Part shown: positions 49,439 to 58,918 of the stretch, one piece after another
How positions within the stretch are numbered: the first letter of the stretch is position 1
Layout of the letters: each line of letters opens with the position of its first letter
From: Hymenobacter frigidus
Lineage (GTDB): Bacteria; Bacteroidota; Bacteroidia; Cytophagales; Hymenobacteraceae
Length of the DNA stretch: 64,000 nt
Direction of reading: 5' to 3'
NCBI RefSeq assembly: GCF_014640435.1
Contig: NZ_BMGY01000003.1
Location: 1 to 64,000 of the forward strand
Notes under the pieces: generated by a model
Seen by the model: the letters and a program-made list of their open reading frames with translations, nothing else
What the model was told of the DNA's origin: nothing
Database searches by the model: none
Program-made: the position numbers and the translations under genes

Positions 49439-51733
49439 CTAAGGAATAACTTCCAGCCAGCCCCGGTATTTGCGGCCATCGGAATAGGTCACGTAGTAGT
49501 AGTAAATCCCGGCGCTGCCCTGGCCGGGCCAGCGAAATTCCCGGTCACTGGTTGTAAATACTTGCTGGCCCCAGCGCGAGAAAATTTTGAGGTTGGTGAA
49601 GTAGGCGTCGCAGAAGTTCGGGGGCAGGTCGGGTAGGCGAAACTCGTCGTTCACCCGGTCATTATTGGGCGTGATGATGTTGTAGAGCTTCACGGCCAGC
49701 GTATCCGGGCTTTGCACTTGCAGGCGTACACTTTGCGTCTGGGGCAGGGGCTTGCAGGTGGCGTCAATCAGCCGGAAAGTCACCAGTAGGTCGCGGTGCA
49801 GGTTGGCGGCGGTGCAGCTCACGTCCCAGGTAAAGCGGCCCGTGGCTACGCCCGTGCCGTTTTGCGCTTCAAAGCGCATGCCCGCACTGGTCAGGTCGAA
49901 GCCTTCGGAGCCATCGGCATAGCTGCCGGTAGCCGTGAGCGTCAGGCCATCCCGGTCAATGTCAACCCCGGTAAAAGTGGCCGTGTACAGGCGGCCCAGC
50001 GGCAGCTTAAGTAGCGGCGGATTGACCCCGGATGGTGGGGGCAGGGTAGAGGCCAGCGTGGGCGGACGGTTGGCATACGAAACGATGATGGGCACCGTAA
50101 TCGACGTAGCCTGGCGGGTGTTGCAGGGCATCGATGCCGCCGTGAATCGAAAATTGAGCACCGAATCAGGTCCCACGGCTCGGCAATCGACGCGCCAAGT
50201 GAAGCGGCCGCGCTGCTGCCTCCCGTTGGTGCCCTGCGAGAGGGTCGCCCCGAGGTCGACCGGATTGAAGCCCAGGCCGCTCATTTCCAGCCGCACAGGG
50301 TCGTCGTCCGGGTCGGTGCCGGTCAGGTCGAAGCTCAGCAAGTCGCCAACGCGTGCGCGCAGCGGCAAAGTAGGCCCCGCCGTGGTCGTAAGGAGCGGCG
50401 GGGAATTGAGCGGGGGCACGGCGATGAAAGCTACCCGCACCGTGTCGCGCTTGGGCAGACTGCAGCCGTCATCGCCCACTACCACATCCAGCAGAAAGAC
50501 GCGGCCCTGGGTGTTGAGGCACTCGGGAAAGCAGAGAGTGGCCGTGAGCGTATCGGGTGAGCCGGGCGTGCGCACGGCCCCGCTGGTGGCCGTGGTGAAG
50601 CTGGGCAACAACCCCGTGAAGTTTACCGGGCTCAACGACAGCGTGAGGCGCGAGTTGGGGTCGGGGTCAGTGAAGCGCAGGCGCACGCAGCGGTTGCTGC
50701 CCGGGAAAAAGCGCAAAGTGTCGCGGCCGGGTCGGTACGGCACCGGGCTGCTCGGAGTGGGCAGCATCACCACGCTGGGCCGCACGTTGATGGGACAATT
50801 CAACACCATTAACTGGAAATCACGGCGGGCTTCCCCAATTTTTTCGCCGTTGCGGTACTCCGAGCAGCGCACCCCAAACACAAACAGCCCCAGGTTGCTG
50901 GGCCGCACCGTGAGGCGGCCGGTGGTTCGGTTGATGCCCAGGGTAGGCGTGCCGGGAATTTGGTTGAGGGTGCTCAAGGGTGGCAGCACCGGTTGGCCTG
51001 GCAGCAGGGGGGGCTGCGGCCGCCAGGTAATGGGCACATAAGGTGCCGGCGCGGCCGCGGCCGGCTTCGGAACGGCCGCATCGGAATGGCCATTGAGGGG
51101 CGTCACCAAGTCGTAGACCAGCGAATCTCCGTCGATATCCTGGCCCCCGAAATCGTAGTAAAATAGCTCCCCGCGGCAGGCGTAGTCGGCTAGTGGCGGG
51201 AAAATGCGGGGTGTGGAATCGTAGAAAGGCCGCCCGTTCCGCACTACGGCCGGAAATTCCAGGTAGAAAGCCTGCGCCGCGTTGCCGGGGTCCAGAATAT
51301 TGCTGATACTGTTGTTGCGGCAGCAGCGCTCCACCGCCACGTAATAGCCCTGGGGACTGTTGTAGATGCCGGCTGGTAAGTTAATCTGCTTGCTGTACAC
51401 CAGTTTGCGGGTGCTCAGCGTGGGCTTGGCGCAGGCCGGATTGGTGTAGTTGACGAAGGTGTTACTGGTGAGGGGCAGCACCACGTTGACCATGCGGCCG
51501 TTAGTGCTTTTATCGAAAATGCTGGCCGTCAGGTCGGCGTCGAGCGCACTGGCATTGCCGTTGGCGGCATCGAAATATAGGTTGAGCAGCAGCGTGTACG
51601 AATCGCCGGTGTTGTGGACCAGTTCCATCTCACCGCCCACGATGTGCGTGGCGCGTGCCGGTGCCGCCAGCAACAGCCAACTGCACAGCAGCAGCAAAAA
51701 TGCCGACCCAGCCGACCGTGTAGATAAAGACAT
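49439..51733 (-). CDS. T9SS type B sorting domain (gliding motility-associated) secreted protein
   Basis: This 764-residue protein has a signal peptide (about 1-28, ending ARA), a long body of beta-rich Ig/cadherin-like repeats (for example the LTGTDPDDDPVRLEMSGLG and TGVDIDRDGLTLTATG segments), and a C-terminal gliding-motility-associated sorting domain. This last part contains NIITPNNDRVNDEF and ends with GTYIYY-type strands, matching type B T9SS signals. It is exported through the type IX system and attached to or released from the cell surface. The ATG at 51733 is chosen; the upstream extension is intergenic. It is divergent from the M1 peptidase gene. Confidence 0.88.
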   Translation of the reverse strand: MSLSTRSAGSAFLLLLCSWLLLAAPARATHIVGGEMELVHNTGDSYTLLLNLYFDAANGNASALDADLTASIFDKSTNGRMVNVVLPLTSNTFVNYTNPACAKPTLSTRKLVYSKQINLPAGIYNSPQGYYVAVERCCRNNSISNILDPGNAAQAFYLEFPAVVRNGRPFYDSTPRIFPPLADYACRGELFYYDFGGQDIDGDSLVYDLVTPLNGHSDAAVPKPAAAAPAPYVPITWRPQPPLLPGQPVLPPLSTLNQIPGTPTLGINRTTGRLTVRPSNLGLFVFGVRCSEYRNGEKIGEARRDFQLMVLNCPINVRPSVVMLPTPSSPVPYRPGRDTLRFFPGSNRCVRLRFTDPDPNSRLTLSLSPVNFTGLLPSFTTATSGAVRTPGSPDTLTATLCFPECLNTQGRVFLLDVVVGDDGCSLPKRDTVRVAFIAVPPLNSPPLLTTTAGPTLPLRARVGDLLSFDLTGTDPDDDPVRLEMSGLGFNPVDLGATLSQGTNGRQQRGRFTWRVDCRAVGPDSVLNFRFTAASMPCNTRQATSITVPIIVSYANRPPTLASTLPPPSGVNPPLLKLPLGRLYTATFTGVDIDRDGLTLTATGSYADGSEGFDLTSAGMRFEAQNGTGVATGRFTWDVSCTAANLHRDLLVTFRLIDATCKPLPQTQSVRLQVQSPDTLAVKLYNIITPNNDRVNDEFRLPDLPPNFCDAYFTNLKIFSRWGQQVFTTSDREFRWPGQGSAGIYYYYVTYSDGRKYRGWLEVIP

Positions 51734-51836
51734 GGGTAGAGAAATAAGCGTATTGAATCCCGATTGTGCCGAAATATACGCCAGCAAAACCCAACTTTCG
51801 GCCTCGCTTGGCGTGTGGTTTTGGCTGGGCACCACG

Positions 51837-51844
51837 TACCTTCG
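51837..51844 (+). promoter_or_regulatory. Candidate -7 box for the M1 peptidase gene
   Basis: TACCTTCG, 71 nt upstream of the ATG at 51908, is another TACYTTYG-type match. Confidence 0.3.
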
Positions 51845-51907
51845 GCAAGCTAATTCAGCCGGTGCCAGCGGCATTGCTTTTACCTTTTTTTCACTCCCTG
51901 TTTTCAT

Positions 51908-53971
51908 ATGCAAGTACTTCGTTACGCGAGTTTATTCGGTTGCCTGACCGGACTGTTCAGCCAGGCCAATGCCCAACAAGTGGCGGCCCCGGCCCTCACG
52001 CAGCTGCGGCTCGATGCTGGTGACCGCTGTGCTGCGGCCCGCGTGCAAACCGTCCAGCGCACGGTCACTTCCTCGGTAAGCCACGTGGTCAAGATGAACC
52101 GCTACGACGTGAAATACTATAAGCTGGACGTGGCGATGGAAAACACCTCGCTAAACGTGAGCGGTTCGGTGTGGATGCGAGTCCGCGTGGGCAATCAGCC
52201 GCTGGATTCACTCGCGTTTGAGCTCTACAAATCGCCCAATGGCTCGGCTGCCAGCGTGCCTTCGCTACTCATCGACTCGGTGGTGGTGAACGGCCGCCGC
52301 TCGCTGGGCATCCGCCGCGCCGGGCCTGATGCCACGGCTGCGCTGCCCGTAGCCGCCCCGGCCAACTCCCTTGTCGACGCCCGCATTTACTACCACGGCA
52401 CGGCTCCCAGCGGCAACTCGGCGGCTATTGGCAACGGCTTGAGTAATAGAAGCCAAGTGCGGTTGGGCTCGGGCCAGTCCTTTCCCTTCAACGTGACTTG
52501 GAGCTTGTCGGAGCCTTTTTCGGCCCACGAATGGTTTCCCTGTAAACAAGTGCTCACCGACAAAGCCGACTCCACCGACGTGTGGGTGACTACGTCCATG
52601 CCCAACAAAGTAGGCTCCAACGGGGTGCTGGAGCGCACGGTGTCCTTGCCCAACAATAAAGTGCGCTACGAGTGGAAATCCCGCCACCCGATTGACTATT
52701 ACCTGATTTCTGTCGCGGTTGCGCCGTATTTGGAATACGTGAACTATGCCAATCCGGTGGGTGGGCCGCGCGTGCCCATCGTCAACTACGTTTACAATCA
52801 AGCGACGTTGAACTATTACCAAACCGAGCTTGACCGGACGCCGGGCTTTATCGAGAGCTTCTCGACGCAGTTTGGTTTGTACCCTTTTGCCAACGAGAAG
52901 TACGGTCACAGCATGGCCCCGCTGGGCGGCGGCATGGAGCACCAAACCATGACTACTCAGGACGGCTTCGACTTTACGCTCACGGCCCACGAGCTGTGCC
53001 ACCAGTGGTGGGGCAACAATGTGACCTGCGCTTCCTGGTCCGATATCTGGCTGAACGAGGGCTTCGCGTCCTACGGCGAGTACCTGTCCCTGCAGGCCTT
53101 CAGCACCCCAGCCAATGCCCGCAACTGGATGAATAACGCCCACCTCTACGCCCAGCGCAGCGGCGGCAGCCTGTACGTGGCCGATACCACCAATGTAAAC
53201 CGGATATTCGATTACTACCTGACGTATAAGAAAGGAGCCGGCGTGGTGCATATGCTGCGTTATTTGCTCAACGATGACGTGAAGTTTTTCCGGGCCCTGC
53301 GTACCTACCAAACCCAATTCGGGGGCTCCACGGCGCGCACTGTCGATTTGCAGCGCGTGTTTGAGGCCGAAGCGGGTCGCCCGCTGGGCTATTTCTTTCA
53401 GCAATGGTTCACGGGCCGTGGCTACCCCACGTTCACCGGGCGCTGGAACCAGGGCGGCAGCAGCTTCGTGCTGCGCGTAACCGAAACAGCTTCGGTCCCT
53501 GCGGTCACCCCGTTTTTCGATACTGAAGTAGACTACCGCCTCACGTTCTCGAACGGCACCACCCAAACCGTGCGCTTGCGCCAGAGCCAGCCTACCCAAA
53601 CCTTCTCTCTCACGATAAACGGCACGGTGACCAGTGTGGCCGTTGACCCCAATCAGTGGGTGATGGACCTGCCCACGACCGCGCCCACCCGCGATAATAC
53701 CCTGCTGGCCACCCGTGCCACGGCCGGCAACCCCACAATCGTGCTGTTTCCCAATCCTTGCCGTGACCAGTTGCAGCTTTCCGCGCTGCCCATCATTGGG
53801 CAAGCCACGGCCCTGGTGCTGGATGCTACCGGCCGCACGGTGCTGCGCCAGGTCGTAGCCGCTGCCCAGCCTCAAATTGATACCCACACCCTGGCCCCTG
53901 GCTTGTACTACCTGCGGTTGCTAGGCAGCGCAGGCGAGCAAGTAGGGCGCGGCCAGTTCGTGCGCGAATAA
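51908..53971 (+). CDS. Secreted M1 family aminopeptidase with T9SS type A sorting domain
   Basis: This 687-residue protein has a signal peptide (about 1-22) and an M1 metallopeptidase domain. The zinc site is HELCH (H361, H365) with E384 in WLNEGF, and the exopeptidase motif is GGMEHQT (a GAMEN variant). The last 75 residues form a type A T9SS C-terminal domain, starting LFPNPCRDQLQLS and ending GLYYLRL...FVRE. It is therefore an exported aminopeptidase on the cell surface or outside. The start is the ATG at 51908. It is followed by a terminator at 54008. Confidence 0.95.
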   Translation: MQVLRYASLFGCLTGLFSQANAQQVAAPALTQLRLDAGDRCAAARVQTVQRTVTSSVSHVVKMNRYDVKYYKLDVAMENTSLNVSGSVWMRVRVGNQPLDSLAFELYKSPNGSAASVPSLLIDSVVVNGRRSLGIRRAGPDATAALPVAAPANSLVDARIYYHGTAPSGNSAAIGNGLSNRSQVRLGSGQSFPFNVTWSLSEPFSAHEWFPCKQVLTDKADSTDVWVTTSMPNKVGSNGVLERTVSLPNNKVRYEWKSRHPIDYYLISVAVAPYLEYVNYANPVGGPRVPIVNYVYNQATLNYYQTELDRTPGFIESFSTQFGLYPFANEKYGHSMAPLGGGMEHQTMTTQDGFDFTLTAHELCHQWWGNNVTCASWSDIWLNEGFASYGEYLSLQAFSTPANARNWMNNAHLYAQRSGGSLYVADTTNVNRIFDYYLTYKKGAGVVHMLRYLLNDDVKFFRALRTYQTQFGGSTARTVDLQRVFEAEAGRPLGYFFQQWFTGRGYPTFTGRWNQGGSSFVLRVTETASVPAVTPFFDTEVDYRLTFSNGTTQTVRLRQSQPTQTFSLTINGTVTSVAVDPNQWVMDLPTTAPTRDNTLLATRATAGNPTIVLFPNPCRDQLQLSALPIIGQATALVLDATGRTVLRQVVAAAQPQIDTHTLAPGLYYLRLLGSAGEQVGRGQFVRE

Positions 53972-54007
53972 GCGGCCGGCTGTCCATCAGCCGCATGCTT
54001 TATCAGC

Positions 54008-54044
54008 AAAAAAGGGCCGCTCCTGGATAGGAGCGGCCCTTTTT
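54008..54044 (+). terminator. Intrinsic terminator after the M1 gene
   Basis: AAAAAAGGGCCGCTCC paired with GGAGCGGCCCTTTTT around TGGATA. The A and T flanks make it usable in both directions, so it also ends the minus-strand gene at 54070. Confidence 0.88.
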
Positions 54045-54069
54045 AATAGGATAACGATAAAAATAAGTG

Positions 54070-54705
54070 CTAAAACCGGTCGTGGTACTCGCGCACCAGG
54101 GACTCGATGGCGTCGTTGGTGGGCGGGGCATCAAGCAGGTTTTTCAATAAATCATCAAACGATTGAGCGGGGGTGAAGCCGGGCTGCAACACTGCGTTGC
54201 GTGCCAATCGAATGAAAAGAGGTTGGCCGTTCATGGCCACCAAATCCAGTGTCACCAAGCCGTAGCGCTGGTTGCAGTCGCCGGTTTGGGGGCAGTCGGT
54301 AGGGTTTGGTTTAAACATCTGCTTGAGCGTATTCTCGACATGATGCTCGTGATGCGTGGTGCTTTGGTCGGCGCAAGCGCGGTGGTAGCCCAGGGTAAGC
54401 AGCTCTTCGCCCAAGTGCTCGTAGAGATGCCGAAAATTACCCGGTCCGATACTTGGGTCAAAAATGAGCAGAATGCCCTGCCGGCCGTTCTCCTGCAGCA
54501 ACTGCACCTGAAAGCCCCGGGCCCCGCCCGCACCGCCCTTGAGCAGGTGGTAGGCCTTGAAATAAGGACCCAGCCAATTAAGGAATACGCGCTCCTGCAC
54601 CCAGCGGCTGTGCCGCTGCCCTTGGGCGGGTGTCAGCTGCACGGCACGCCAATGGGTCGGGGCATCAGCTTTGGCGCGAAATAGATTATGGATAAAATCT
54701 AACAA
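54070..54705 (-). CDS. Hypothetical cytoplasmic protein
   Basis: This 211-residue protein has no signal or membrane segment. It contains a His-rich stretch (STTHHEHHVEN) and a Cys pair CPQTGDC at about 136-142, followed by strands YGLVTLDLVAMNGQPLFIRLAR. This could be a metal site, but no family is recognised. The protein has normal codon use. It lies alone between terminators. Confidence 0.65.
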   Translation of the reverse strand: MLDFIHNLFRAKADAPTHWRAVQLTPAQGQRHSRWVQERVFLNWLGPYFKAYHLLKGGAGGARGFQVQLLQENGRQGILLIFDPSIGPGNFRHLYEHLGEELLTLGYHRACADQSTTHHEHHVENTLKQMFKPNPTDCPQTGDCNQRYGLVTLDLVAMNGQPLFIRLARNAVLQPGFTPAQSFDDLLKNLLDAPPTNDAIESLVREYHDRF

Positions 54706-54826
54706 AGTCTAGAGGTTTTAGTCAAATTGAAACACGGGTTTAGCCAAATAGTTTTTGCGAGCTGGCCGCCGAAAGGTGTTGAATTTTCGAATCCGCAATT
54801 TCCCGTCACTTTGCCAGGCTATAAAT

Positions 54827-54858
54827 AAAGGCCGGCTTCCGTCAGGAAACCGGCCTTT
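54827..54858 (-). terminator. Intrinsic terminator for the DUF2147 gene
   Basis: AAAGGCCGGCTTCC and GGAAACCGGCCTTT flank a GTCA loop, with T residues following on the minus strand. It lies 29 nt after the stop codon of the DUF2147 gene. Confidence 0.8.
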
Positions 54859-54886
54859 GCACTTGGTAGTCACGCGGGTGAGAATA

Positions 54887-55327
54887 CTACTTTACCCGGG
54901 TCCAGGACTGCGACTTGCCAATGAGTGAGAAGCCAATGTAGCCCTTCACTTCCATGGAGTTAGCGCTTTCCATCTGCATGTAGCAGGAATAGGTTTTGCC
55001 GGCCTCGGGGTCGTAGATTTTGCCATCGTCCCACTTGTTATCAGAGTCGTACTTGAAGCCCTGCATGAACACCATGCCCAGGCGCGGACGGCTACGCAGC
55101 TTTGCATCAGGATTTTTCGAATCGGTTTTGGGCTTGCCGGTGGCTGGGTCGTTGGGCACGGTCAGGCTCACAATTTTTCCGCACAGCTTGTCGCCGCACT
55201 TATAAATCTCAAACGTGGCTTTCTTCTCCGAGTTCGTCCAAGTCCCGAGGGGGGTCATGGTTTGGGCGGAAGCCATACCGGCGACGCTCAGCACGATGGC
55301 AACGAGCAAAAGCAATGTCTTTTTCAT
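54887..55327 (-). CDS. Secreted DUF2147 domain protein
   Basis: This 146-residue protein has a signal peptide (about 1-22, ending ASA) and a DUF2147 domain. The family signatures are present: GTWTNSEKKATFEIYKCGDKLCGKIV, then GKIYDPEAGKTYSCYM, and the closing GFSLIGKSQSWTR. DUF2147 proteins are exported beta-barrel-like proteins of unknown function. It is on the minus strand and has its own terminator. Confidence 0.92.
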   Translation of the reverse strand: MKKTLLLLVAIVLSVAGMASAQTMTPLGTWTNSEKKATFEIYKCGDKLCGKIVSLTVPNDPATGKPKTDSKNPDAKLRSRPRLGMVFMQGFKYDSDNKWDDGKIYDPEAGKTYSCYMQMESANSMEVKGYIGFSLIGKSQSWTRVK

Positions 55328-55951
55328 TTCAACGGTTTATAAAAGAAGTGGGTTTGACGGGAGAAGATAAGGGAAATATTTTGGAGGAACTGTCCGGCCA
55401 TCTCATTGGCTCCAGCGCAAGTTTGCGGCCAGGTTTCTTTGTCTTGCCCGGTGAGGCGCTGCGTACCTGGTAATGTAAAATTATTGCCGCTGAAAATCAG
55501 CTATTAAAGCATAGGCAAGCACGTTTTGTCATAAATTAAGCGTCCGCGTATTGAACCTTCGCGGGCTCTATTAGCTTTACCGCTCAGTAGTGAGTGCTAC
55601 TACCCCATTCAAGCAGCCCTAAGGTGCTGGGCCGCGAAAATGGGGCCATGTCGAACGTAAAGAAAGGAGGTACATAATGTCTAGTAGTCCCAAACAAATC
55701 CTGCCAAGCCTGTCGAATGTCGTACGCCTCACCGCAGTACGCGCCTAACAACAGCTTCGTGGGGTAGCTCCTAAGGCTACCCACATTCGGCCAGGTCTTA
55801 CACGTAGGACGCCGGAACTGTACCCCAGTTTCGCCGCTTGGTAAGATTTGAAGGATTAGATGCCCGGTTTGCCCAGTCGCCCTTTAGTGGGACGGCAGAG
55901 GCGGACCGGGCATCGCTGCGTTTAGGCAGGTGCGCAAAACCTGGCGTCAAT
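55328..55951. other. Long intergenic region, no supported gene
   Basis: This 624-nt stretch has no gene I can support. It looks less GC-rich than the neighbours. It holds a 23-codon open frame (55677-55748, MSSSPKQIL...) preceded by a perfect Shine-Dalgarno AAAGGAGG, unusual in this phylum, and a minus-strand 66-codon frame (55584-55784) with a GTG start and no known homology. A hairpin with arms GATGCCCGGT / ACCGGGCATC spans about 55858-55914. It may contain remnants of a lost gene or a small RNA. Confidence 0.5.
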
Positions 55952-56830
55952 CTAGCGGCTTTTGCTGGGCTTGATAGTTCTTACTGATTTGCTGGCCGGC
56001 TTGCGTCGGGTTGCTATCGTCGCTTTTTTCTTGGTACTGGCCGTTCGGGCAGCGGGAGTTTTCTTGTGGGCTACCGGCTCGGCTTTTTTTCTGCTTGCCA
56101 CAGGAGTCGCTGGCTGCTTACGAGTGGCTAGCATCGCTGGCGGGGCCACGGTAGCCGTGGCCGTGTTCACCGGCACTTGGTGCACCGGCAGCGCAGCCAC
56201 CGCTGCTGCTGAACGGGGCGGGGCTACCACCGGTGTTGGCCGCGCCGAAACCCGGCCCGCTACGCCTGGCCCCAGCACGCGCCGCACTTGCATAAAGCGG
56301 CGCTCGTAGTCGGACCCTTCCACTTGGTTAACTTTTACGAAAGGCTCGCGGCGCGAAGAGGAGGCGTGCACAAACCGCAACGGCACTTCGCCGCGCGCCG
56401 AAACCACAATGCCAGCGTGGCCCGGCGTGGTGCTGGTGGTTGCGGTGCCCGTAAACACCACAATATCGCCCGGCCGGGCTTCGGCGCGTGCCACGGGCTG
56501 GCCCACATCAATGAGCAACGCCGTAGAATGTGGCACCGGGACGTGAAAGTGGGCAAAGGTGTACATGATAAACCCCGAGCAGTCGAAGCCCGTGACGGGC
56601 GAAATTCCGGCGTAGACGTATGGGGTGCCGCGCTGGGCCAGCCCGAAGGCGGCAACACTATCGGCGCGGCTCGCATAGGCAACGGCCGCACCGGTGCGCA
56701 GCCCCGTGAGGGTGGCCGGCAGTGCCGCCGACTGCCGGGCTGCCGGGGCTGCAGCCTTCCGGCCCAGGCGTGGCACTACCACCACCAGCGCGGCCACTAA
56801 TCCAATAAAAATCAACCAAACAAAGCGCAT
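55952..56830 (-). CDS. NlpC/P60 family cell-wall hydrolase with long basic tail
   Basis: This 292-residue protein has an N-terminal transmembrane or signal helix (about 3-20) and an NlpC/P60 domain. The catalytic triad is visible as Cys84 in GFDCSGFIMY, His138 in PGHAGIVV and His155 in RFVHASSS. These cut D-Glu/meso-DAP bonds in peptidoglycan. The last 110 residues are low-complexity, rich in Pro, Ala, Lys and Thr, and end in a repeated KKK/KPS basic stretch that could bind nucleic acid or cell wall polymers. The start is the ATG at 56830. It is divergent from the M61 gene. Confidence 0.9.
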   Translation of the reverse strand: MRFVWLIFIGLVAALVVVVPRLGRKAAAPAARQSAALPATLTGLRTGAAVAYASRADSVAAFGLAQRGTPYVYAGISPVTGFDCSGFIMYTFAHFHVPVPHSTALLIDVGQPVARAEARPGDIVVFTGTATTSTTPGHAGIVVSARGEVPLRFVHASSSRREPFVKVNQVEGSDYERRFMQVRRVLGPGVAGRVSARPTPVVAPPRSAAAVAALPVHQVPVNTATATVAPPAMLATRKQPATPVASRKKAEPVAHKKTPAARTASTKKKATIATRRKPASKSVRTIKPSKSR

Positions 56831-56962
56831 AATAGGAAAAGTTTATGGTAGGGCTTTAGAAAATAAGCACGGCCTTAGGCCCTAACGGGGGGGCGGTCCG
56901 CTAGGTTGGAGGCAACTCCGGCTGCTTTCTTTGTGCCCTTGCTCCATCCCAACCCATCTTCG

Positions 56963-58777
56963 ATGTTTAAAAATTCAGGTTTACTACTTTGCCACGCCAC
57001 GGCTGTGGCCTTTTTGGCTGGGGCATTGCCCGCCAGCGCCCGCCTGGCCGCAGCGGTGCCCACGCTGCGCTACACGTTGGCCATGCCCGCGCCGCAGTCC
57101 CACTACTTCGAAGTGAAGATGGACCTGGGCGGTTTTCCGGCCGAGTACACCGACGTGAAAATGCCGGTTTGGGCCCCTGGCTCATACTTAGTGCGGGAGT
57201 TTGCCAAAAATGTGGAAGGAATGCAGGCCCGCACCGCCGGTGGCCAGGCCCTGGCCGTTGAAAAAATCAACAAGAATACCTGGCGGGTGCGCCACCCCAA
57301 GCAGGCCAATTTTCAGGTGAGCTACCGCGTGTATGCCTTTGAGCTGAGCGTACGCACCTCGTTCATCGATGCCGACCACGGCTACCTGAATGGCAGCAGC
57401 GTGTTTATGTACCCCGCCGATAACAAGATGCTGGGCAGCACTGTGGCCGTGCAGCCCGCCGCTGGCTGGAGCCAGGTGAGCACCGCCCTGCGGCCGGCCA
57501 CTGGCAAGTTCACCTATAAAGCCGCCAGCTACGATGAGCTGGCCGACTCGCCGATGGAAATCGGCAACCAGAAAGTGCTGGAATTCATCGCCAACGGCAC
57601 ACCCCACCAAGTGGCCATGTACGGCACCTACACCGTGGACGAGCCCAAGCTGCTGGCCGACCTGAAGAAAGTATGCGAGGAAGCGCACCGCGTGGTGGGC
57701 CAGAATCCGCTCGACCGTTACCTATTCATCGTGCACAACCTGGAACGCGGTGGCGGCGGCCTTGAGCACCTCAACTCGACTACGCTGGAAGTGAGCCGCG
57801 CCAGCTACAGCACGCCGGCTGGCTACAACTCCTTCCTAAATCTGGCGGCGCACGAATATTTCCACCTCTGGAACGTGAAGCGCATCAGGCCCGTAGCGCT
57901 GGGGCCGTTCAACTACGACCAGGAAAACTACACCCATATGCTGTGGGTGAGTGAAGGCATGACCTCGTACTATGCCGCTATCATCAATCAGCGGGCGGGC
58001 TTCTCCTCGCGCGAGGAGTACCTGAATAAGCTGGCTGCTTTGATTACGGAGGTGGAAAATACGCCCGGCAACCGCGTGCAGTCGGCCGCCGAATCCAGCT
58101 TTGATGCCTGGATTAAGTCGTACCGGCAGAACGAGAATTCCCGGAATTCTGAAATCAACTACTACTCGAAAGGGGAGCTGATTGGGGCCGTGCTCGACCT
58201 GAACATTGCCGAAGCCACCCAGGGCGCGAAGCACCTCGACGACGTATTCCGGCTGCTCTACGACACCTATTACAAGAAAGCCGGCCGGGGATTCACCGAC
58301 CAGGAATTTCAGAACGCCGTGGCTACCGTGGCTGGCCGGCGCTACGATGCCTTCTTCCAGAACAGTGTATACGGTACTAAAACAATTGATTTCGCCTCGG
58401 CGCTGGCCTACGCTGGACTCACGCTCAGCAATAACCCGGTGGCGAATGACGGTACGTTGGGGGCCAATTTCTCGAATCGTACCGGTAAGCTGGTGGTCAC
58501 GAACGTAATCCGCGATGGCGCGGCCTGGACCGACGGCCTCAATGTGAACGACGAAATCCTGCTGGTGAACGGCGTGGCCCCGGGTACCGAAACCGTGAAT
58601 GCCCTGCTGAGCGCGCCCGTGGGCACGGTGGTAAGTGTGCAGGTACGCCGCGATGGCTTGCCCCGCGACCTGAAACTGACCATGCGCGCCAACCCCAATC
58701 GCAAGTTTCAGATTCAACCCATGGCCAGCCCAACTCCGGCTCAGCAGAATGTATTAGCCAAGTGGCTGGGTAAATAA
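56963..58777 (+). CDS. Secreted M61 family glycyl aminopeptidase with PDZ domain
   Basis: This 604-residue protein has a signal peptide (about 1-26) and the three parts of the M61 family. An N-terminal beta domain is followed by a thermolysin-like domain with HEYFH (H297, H301) and third ligand Glu331 in WVSEGMTSYY. A C-terminal PDZ domain follows (about 500-585: VTNVIRDGAAWTDGLNVNDEILLVNG). It would remove N-terminal Gly or Ala from peptides in the periplasm or outside. The ATG at 56963 opens into the signal peptide, while the longer frame adds intergenic codons. It is monocistronic, with a strong terminator after. Confidence 0.93.
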   Translation: MFKNSGLLLCHATAVAFLAGALPASARLAAAVPTLRYTLAMPAPQSHYFEVKMDLGGFPAEYTDVKMPVWAPGSYLVREFAKNVEGMQARTAGGQALAVEKINKNTWRVRHPKQANFQVSYRVYAFELSVRTSFIDADHGYLNGSSVFMYPADNKMLGSTVAVQPAAGWSQVSTALRPATGKFTYKAASYDELADSPMEIGNQKVLEFIANGTPHQVAMYGTYTVDEPKLLADLKKVCEEAHRVVGQNPLDRYLFIVHNLERGGGGLEHLNSTTLEVSRASYSTPAGYNSFLNLAAHEYFHLWNVKRIRPVALGPFNYDQENYTHMLWVSEGMTSYYAAIINQRAGFSSREEYLNKLAALITEVENTPGNRVQSAAESSFDAWIKSYRQNENSRNSEINYYSKGELIGAVLDLNIAEATQGAKHLDDVFRLLYDTYYKKAGRGFTDQEFQNAVATVAGRRYDAFFQNSVYGTKTIDFASALAYAGLTLSNNPVANDGTLGANFSNRTGKLVVTNVIRDGAAWTDGLNVNDEILLVNGVAPGTETVNALLSAPVGTVVSVQVRRDGLPRDLKLTMRANPNRKFQIQPMASPTPAQQNVLAKWLGK

Positions 58778-58827
58778 AGGTTAGTGGTAAACGATTAGTG
58801 GTTACTGGTCAACCAGGCTATTGAGTA

Positions 58828-58866
58828 AACAAAAGGCCCCGTGCGAGTAGCACGGGGCCTTTTGTT
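58828..58866. terminator. Strong terminator after the M61 gene
   Basis: AACAAAAGGCCCCGTGC and its reverse complement around GAGTA. It lies between convergent M61 and kup genes and has A/T runs on both sides. A short ATTAGTG-type repeat (58783-58805) precedes it. Confidence 0.9.
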
Positions 58867-58918
58867 GTAATATTGGAAGCGTCTAAAAAAACCGCTAAAT
58901 CCACGCTAATCCGGGGTC

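Noticed and set aside
52265..53887. 540-codon minus-strand frame over the M1 peptidase
   Set aside because: Antisense to a gene with intact HExxH and T9SS domain. The translation is Arg/Gly/His-rich without any motif.
55584..55784. 66-codon minus-strand frame in the long gap
   Set aside because: It begins with GTG, has no homologue I recognise and lies in a gap of odd composition. Reported only as part of the intergenic region.
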